Shown: in pieces, positions 59,835 to 64,000 of the stretch
Position numbering within the stretch: position 1 is the stretch's first letter
Layout of the letters: every line of letters begins with the position of its first letter
Origin: CAZEDM01 sp964511075
GTDB taxonomy: Bacteria; Zixibacteria; MSB-5A5; RBG-16-43-9
Assembly: GCA_964511075.1 (NCBI GenBank)
Contig: CAZEDM010000006.1
Location: forward strand, 62,001 to 126,000
DNA: 64,000 nt
Direction of reading: 5' to 3'
Notes under the pieces: model-generated
The model's database searches: none
What the model was told of the DNA's origin: nothing
What the model saw: only the letters and a program-made list of their open reading frames with translations
Program-made: the position numbers and the translations under genes

Positions 59835-60031
59835 TGCCAGGCTAAAACCCTGCCCGACCTTTCTTCCCTCTCCTGGCAGGAGAAGGTCAGGTTGACAATC
59901 CCGCCAGAGACGGGGGTGAGGTCCATTTGAGCCTTTAAACCTTCGGATCATTGAACTTTTTTTGAGAAAGTGGAGCAAATCTTTGGAACTGCTTGTATTC
60001 ATATCTATCAGACGCAAGGCTAAAGCCTTGC
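59835..60031. repeat. Repeat-rich gene-free stretch with two GTAG-type palindromes
   Basis: GCCAGGCTAAAACCCTGCCCGAC at 59835 (loose) and GCAAGGCT-AA-AGCCTTGC followed by CCTAC at 60014-60036 (perfect). Between them CTCTCCTGGCAGGAGAAGG at 59868 and TTTAAACCTTCGGATCATTG at 59934 of two other repeat types. The stretch 59758-60073 has no gene; it collects three dispersed repeat families. Confidence 0.65.
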
Positions 60032-60073
60032 CCTACTTTTGTCTTCTTTTTTCTTCCAGGTCTCATTTCTAAT

Positions 60074-61270
60074 TTACTTCTTTTCTGAGAATCCAAGATA
60101 GAAAATGATCCCGGCCAAAATCGCCAGAATCGCCCCAAAGGAGAAAGCCGCATTTGCAGAGAAGGTCTGCCAGAGATAACCCAGGATTAAACTGGCTGGC
60201 AAAGCGCACAGCCCCACTGCCCCATGATAGAACCCATAGGCAGTTCCCCTTTTGTCCTCCTCCTTCACTAAATCCGCCACAAAAGCCCTCAGGGCACCAT
60301 CTGACAGACCGTAGTAAAAGCCGTAAAGGGCAAAAAGCAGCCAGATGTGAAAGGAGCTTGTGGCAAAGGCAAATCCCAGATAGGAAAGCCCGTAAACCGC
60401 AAACCCCAGAAGGATAACTTTTCTCCTGCCGATTCTGTCCGATAAAATCCCTGCCGGGGTGGAGGACAAAGTGTAAACCAGGTTGAAAAGGCCCCAAAGC
60501 AGAGGGATAAAGACAAGTTTTACTCCCAGACCTTTCGCCCTCAGGAAAAGAAAAGCATCACTGGAGTTACCCAGGGTAAAAACAGCCACCACTAAGATAA
60601 AAAGCTTGAACTTGCCGTCAAAGGCAAAAGCCTTTTTTGTCTGTGAAGTTACCGCTCTTTTTCTTTCTTTTGCCTCTCTAACCCAGATAAACAGTACCAA
60701 AACCGAGAAAAAAGCAGGGATAGAGGCTAAGAGAAAAAGATGTCGGTAGTTCTCATTTAAAAGAGGTAATAAAAGGAAAGCCAAAAGAGGACCGAATATG
60801 GCACCAGCAGAATCCATAGTCCGATGAAGCCCGAAAGAGGTTCCTCTCTTGGTCTCGGAAGAGGATTCGGCTATTAATGCATCCCGGGGCGAGGTTCGTA
60901 CCCCTTTTCCCACTCTGTCACCAAACCTCAGGAACAGAACCTGCCAGCCTGAGGTTACCAGTGCCAAGAGAGGTTTGCTGATGGAGGAAAGTGAGTATCC
61001 TAGTATAACTACAGGCTTTCTTTTCCCGATTTTATCTGAGAACCAGCCGGAAAATATCTTCAGAAGACTGGCAGTGCTTTCCGCTATACCCTCGATCAAT
61101 CCCACGAAGACCCTGCTTACCCCCAGAACATCTGTCAGGAAGACCGGAAGAAGCGGATAGATCATATCAGAGGAGACATCAGTGAGAAGGCTAACCAGTC
61201 CCAGAAAGAAGACATTTCTCGTTATCCCCAGCAGTAGATTACCCTTGTCATTTTTCATAACTTTATTCAT
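60074..61270 (-). CDS. MFS transporter
   Basis: A 398-residue permease with twelve predicted helices. Motif A is GWFSDKIGKRKPVVILGYSL (~residues 75-94), repeated in the second half as GILSDRIGRRKVILLGFAVY; the start FFLGLVSLLTDVSSDMIYPL and LPVFLTDVLG are typical of a group annotated as putative efflux permeases. FGDRVGKGVRTSPRDALIAE (about 112-131) is a strong signature of this subgroup. Substrate unknown. It begins a minus-strand run toward the NlpC gene but is separated from it by a repeat-rich 316-bp stretch. Confidence 0.92.
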   Translation of the reverse strand: MNKVMKNDKGNLLLGITRNVFFLGLVSLLTDVSSDMIYPLLPVFLTDVLGVSRVFVGLIEGIAESTASLLKIFSGWFSDKIGKRKPVVILGYSLSSISKPLLALVTSGWQVLFLRFGDRVGKGVRTSPRDALIAESSSETKRGTSFGLHRTMDSAGAIFGPLLAFLLLPLLNENYRHLFLLASIPAFFSVLVLFIWVREAKERKRAVTSQTKKAFAFDGKFKLFILVVAVFTLGNSSDAFLFLRAKGLGVKLVFIPLLWGLFNLVYTLSSTPAGILSDRIGRRKVILLGFAVYGLSYLGFAFATSSFHIWLLFALYGFYYGLSDGALRAFVADLVKEEDKRGTAYGFYHGAVGLCALPASLILGYLWQTFSANAAFSFGAILAILAGIIFYLGFSEKK

Positions 61271-61340
61271 CAGCCAAATTTATTCAAACAGTATATATTC
61301 ATTCTTTTTTCAGGTCAAGAATTTTATTGGGCAGTGGAGT

Positions 61341-61358
61341 GTAAGGCTTTAGCCTTGC
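61341..61358. repeat. GTAAGGCT palindrome
   Basis: GTAAGGCT-TT-AGCCTTGC, the same stem sequence as the copy at 60014. Between the MFS promoter region and the ECF-type promoter of the M6 protease. Confidence 0.6.
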
Positions 61359-61396
61359 CATTATGAGACTGAAAAAGCAACATACGGAAATTAGCA

Positions 61397-61423
61397 GGAA
61401 CCTTGCAGGTTTAAGAATCGTAT
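61397..61423 (+). promoter_or_regulatory. ECF-sigma-type promoter upstream of the M6 protease gene
   Basis: GGAAC (61397-61401), spacer 17, CGTAT (61419-61423); the AAT before CGTAT matches the STAS and TldD promoters. Expected start near 61430, giving a leader of about 260 nt. A second candidate, TTGACA at 61652-61657, would put the start inside the ribosome binding site and is less likely. Confidence 0.6.
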
Positions 61424-61510
61424 AAAATGTATGAGTCGACGGTTGCTGATCAGGGTACTAAGATTTACCTTGTTTTTCTTGGCTTTTTAGCTATATTTAG
61501 GGTGATGAAG

Positions 61511-61615
61511 TCTTGTTTGAGTAGACTTATAAACAAGAGAGGATTGTAGAACAAAAAGCTAATAGCCAGATAAATTCATCTTCAAACAGATCCCTGCTTT
61601 TGTAGATAAAGGGAT
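61511..61615 (+). other. Hairpins in the leader of the M6 protease gene
   Basis: TCTTGTTT (61511-61518) pairs with AAACAAGA (61531-61538); ATCCCT pairs with AGGGAT at about 61590-61614. No T-run follows. The rest of 61271-61690 has no gene. Confidence 0.4.
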
Positions 61616-61690
61616 TCATCAAAAGATTTTTCAGTAAGTTTAGCCGCGATCTTGACAATTTAATTAACTCTAGCTTTAAAAGGAGGAAGG

Positions 61691-63673
61691 ATGAGAAAAC
61701 TTTTGCTAATTTTAGTTCTGGGCTGGATTATCATGATAACTTCTCCTGACCTGATTTCTGCCACCGGCCTTCCCAAGGCAGTAATCTATGATGTTCCCGA
61801 TGAGGTACTGGTAAAACAATTTGGCAGAATCCCCGGATCCCAGCTTACCTCTGAGGATAGCCTGGCAATAGCTCAATACCGATTCATTGGTGACACAATT
61901 AAGGTTTTAGTCATTATGGTGGAATGGTATAACAGACTCGGCACCTACCCCAAAGAGACCTTTGACAGCATGTTTTTTTCCTGGAACTATTTTCCAGGAG
62001 GGTCTATAGCTGAATATTTTGATGAGGTCTCCTATAAACAGGTGCACGTTACAGGGGAGATCACAGACTGGTATGATGCTGGAAATTATAACACCTTTCT
62101 TACTAATCCCTATAGCGGTTTTCCCGCACTATTATCCGCACTTGATCCGGTTATCGATTTCTCCCAGTTCGACGGAAATAACGATGGCGAGGTAGATGCG
62201 GTAGTATTCCTTCGTTCTGGCAATGGCCAGGAAGACTCAGGTGATATGAATGATATCTGGTCCTTTGCCATGAGCTATTCGACGGGCCTCGGTCCTTATG
62301 ATGGGAAGTATGTATCTCACTGGTGCACTTCACCTGAAACATATCCTATGCGCGACCCTCTTTATCCACCTGATTTTTCAGGGCAGGACACCTTAAATAA
62401 AATCCGGGTTTTCTGTCATGAGTTGACTCACAACCTGGGTTTGCCCGATATGTATGACTACGATGACAAGCTGGTGATCTCCACCTTTTATACGCCGAAC
62501 GATTACAACGACCATCCGGTTTACGACTGGTGTAATATGGGATACGGAGGCTATGGCATATTATCTCTGAAATCTCAGGTCCCGTCCCACCTTATAGGCT
62601 GGAACAAAAAACAGATGGGCTGGATTGATCCGGTGATAGTGCCTGCAGGCACCCATAACCAGGTGGTGATATACAATTACGAGACCACCAAGGATAGTTC
62701 ACTTTATATGATACCTATAACTCCCAGCGAAGGTGAATATTTTCTTTTGGAATACCGGAATCCAGGCTCCAGCGGCATGTTCGACAAATTTGATTCGGAT
62801 TTCAGCTGCTACTTCTGGCCCTATTTATCCTTTGGGGGAGATCCTCTGGACAGGGGACTTTTAATTACCCATATACATGATTCATTAGATGCTTATTACT
62901 GGAGAATAAACAACGGTACTCCTGATTATCCTCACTACACTGTGGCAGTTGAGGATGCAGGTTATGACCCGGCAAGGGATTATACTTATAACCCTGAGGG
63001 AAACGTAAGTGACACTGCCCAGTGGTGGTATCCTTACGAGAGCAGAAAAGGGGCTGCTTTTTCCAGCGAAGTTCCTGGACAGGACTTCTTCGGTCCTAAC
63101 ACTACTCCAAACAGCGATAGCTACTTTGGACCCACAGGTATAGAGGTGAGAGTGGATTCCATCGTAGGTGATAAATTGTATGCTTACATCTACTCCCCCA
63201 TTCCACATTTCACTCTTCTCACCCCTTCAGACAGCGCCTTCGTTCCTTACCTTATAACTTTCAAGTGGACCGATGCCAACCCCTGGGAGGAGTTAAGATA
63301 TGATTTGTATGTGAGCACTTCGTCTGAATTCAATCCAGACTCCACCGTGATCTACGATAGCCTTTTGAGCACGCAATATACCGACTCGCTTGAGCTGGGA
63401 AGATATCACTGGAAGGTAAAAGCATACAACGGGTCAGTAGAGAGATGGTCCGAGGAGAGCTGGTCTTTGGTATCTGCCTTATATGGAGATGCAAATTCGG
63501 ATAAGCAGCTGAGCGTCTCGGACGTCATTTATCTGATTAATTACCTCTTCAAAGGCGGACCTGCTCCAGCTATCTACGAGACCGGGGATTGCAACTGTGA
63601 TGGAGACATAACTATTGCCGACGTAATTTACCTGATAAATTACCTCTTCAAAGGTGGACCAGCACCCTGCTGA
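61691..63673 (+). CDS. Secreted M6-family metalloprotease with dockerin
   Basis: A 660-residue exported zinc protease of the immune-inhibitor-A type. Signal peptide KLLLILVLGWIIMITSPDLI; the catalytic zinc site is FCHELTHNLGLPDMYD (HExxHxxGxxD, ~residues 241-256). The region SGNGQEDSGDMNDIWSFAMS is family-specific. An Ig/fibronectin-like domain (FKWTDANPWEELRYDLYVST) precedes a dockerin made of GDANSDKQLSVSDVIYLINY and GDCNCDGDITIADVIYLINY, end GGPAPC. Ribosome binding site AGGAGGAAGG. It may digest extracellular proteins while bound to a surface complex through the dockerin. Confidence 0.92.
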   Translation: MRKLLLILVLGWIIMITSPDLISATGLPKAVIYDVPDEVLVKQFGRIPGSQLTSEDSLAIAQYRFIGDTIKVLVIMVEWYNRLGTYPKETFDSMFFSWNYFPGGSIAEYFDEVSYKQVHVTGEITDWYDAGNYNTFLTNPYSGFPALLSALDPVIDFSQFDGNNDGEVDAVVFLRSGNGQEDSGDMNDIWSFAMSYSTGLGPYDGKYVSHWCTSPETYPMRDPLYPPDFSGQDTLNKIRVFCHELTHNLGLPDMYDYDDKLVISTFYTPNDYNDHPVYDWCNMGYGGYGILSLKSQVPSHLIGWNKKQMGWIDPVIVPAGTHNQVVIYNYETTKDSSLYMIPITPSEGEYFLLEYRNPGSSGMFDKFDSDFSCYFWPYLSFGGDPLDRGLLITHIHDSLDAYYWRINNGTPDYPHYTVAVEDAGYDPARDYTYNPEGNVSDTAQWWYPYESRKGAAFSSEVPGQDFFGPNTTPNSDSYFGPTGIEVRVDSIVGDKLYAYIYSPIPHFTLLTPSDSAFVPYLITFKWTDANPWEELRYDLYVSTSSEFNPDSTVIYDSLLSTQYTDSLELGRYHWKVKAYNGSVERWSEESWSLVSALYGDANSDKQLSVSDVIYLINYLFKGGPAPAIYETGDCNCDGDITIADVIYLINYLFKGGPAPC

Positions 63674-64000
63674 AATATATCCTTAGGTTTGTCCGTTTCA
63701 AGTATATGTATATAAAGGCACGTGGATAGCCGTGCATTTATTTTTTCTTCAAGAGCAAGCCCTGGTATTACATCCCCGAACAGCATAACATGTATGTGGT
63801 AGGGCTCCTGGCCTGATTTTAGATAAGCACGGTAGAAAAAATGCTTGACATTTTTAATCTCGAGGCTATCTTATAATTAGCCAAAGATAAAGTAATTTTT
63901 ACCTATAAGCTGAAAAAGGTCAATATGATATGGTGTAAATAATTTATTCACCTTAGTCAGATTAATTTTGACTTGTTATCGTATCTTAAATTTCAGCTTA
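63674..64000. other. Gene-free right end
   Basis: No frame or RNA gene is visible. TTGACA at 63845-63850 with TATCTT at 63867-63872 (spacer 16) may be the promoter of a gene beyond the window. Confidence 0.4.

Noticed and set aside
59926..60153. Frames between the NlpC and MFS genes
   Set aside because: They run through dispersed palindromes and have no conserved features.
61652..61680. TTGACA/TTTAAA as main promoter of the M6 protease
   Set aside because: The start would fall inside the ribosome binding site; the upstream ECF-type site fits better.

Overview
The window looks like a chromosomal segment of an uncultured bacterium of the FCB (Fibrobacteres-Chlorobi-Bacteroidetes) superphylum. 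Candidate division Zixibacteria or a close relative is my best guess, but no rRNA is present to prove it. Four things point that way. Several large secreted proteins end in the FlgD-like/T9SS-type C-terminal module (core NYPNPFNPSTT). Others end in type I dockerins of the form DVIYLINYLFKGG. Propellers of the SBBP and Reg_prop types are abundant. The lexA promoter carries an operator, TGCAC-N4-GTGCA, that matches the site described for Fibrobacter LexA. There is no phage or transposase and no CRISPR array.

Layout. 0.1-12.6 kb is mostly minus-strand housekeeping: PPOX-type flavoproteins, a 4Fe-4S QueG-like protein, MscL with a zinc ribbon, GNAT, an alkyltransferase-like protein, nucleotidyltransferase, cupin, MntP, prolyl oligopeptidase, TrmO, radical SAM and LUD proteins. 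lexA and a small DUF6504-like gene are on the plus strand. 12.8-15.4 kb holds a cold-shock gene with a structured leader, three tRNA genes (Pro, Arg, His) whose spacers are invaded by octamer repeats and an IVP-type four-helix-bundle gene, then a PEP-CTERM protein behind a sigma54-type promoter. 15.4-20.6 kb carries a STAS protein, an SBBP propeller and a TldE/Tat-signal TldD pair. 21.6-30.0 kb is a Cu/Ag-type efflux cluster: Cys-rich protein, CusC, CusB, CusA, DUF3347, a PCYCGC-family protein and a PII-NG-type regulator. 30-37 kb has two transporters, a DUF819 protein, an SPFH/zinc-ribbon protein and a second zinc-ribbon protein. 37-64 kb is an exoprotein region with two subtilases, an M6 protease, propellers, dockerin and cohesin-like proteins, a TPR protein kinase, a GAF-SpoIIE phosphatase, a GIN-domain protein, an NlpC/P60 lipoprotein and an MFS transporter.

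Main discoveries. (1) The PCYCGC-family gene of the metal-efflux cluster has an in-frame UGA exactly where relatives have the first Cys of a CxxC. The frame stays open for 32 more codons with family-like sequence, and a stem-loop with a GU-containing loop starts 9 nt after the UGA. I read it as a UxxC selenoprotein with a bacterial SECIS. (2) Four intergenic sites share an ECF-sigma-type promoter, GGAAC-N16/17-CGT(A/T)(T/A), in front of STAS, TldD-TldE, a GIN-domain protein and the M6 protease. This suggests one envelope-stress or secretion regulon. (3) A 23S-rRNA-IVS-like element with an IVP gene between octamer inverted arrays sits inside a tRNA cluster, with cargo-less versions in the neighbouring spacers. 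(4) A Fibrobacter-type LexA box lies inside a textbook promoter. (5) GTAG...CTAC palindromes occur in more than ten intergenic spots; they keep their ends and stem pairing while the stem sequence changes.
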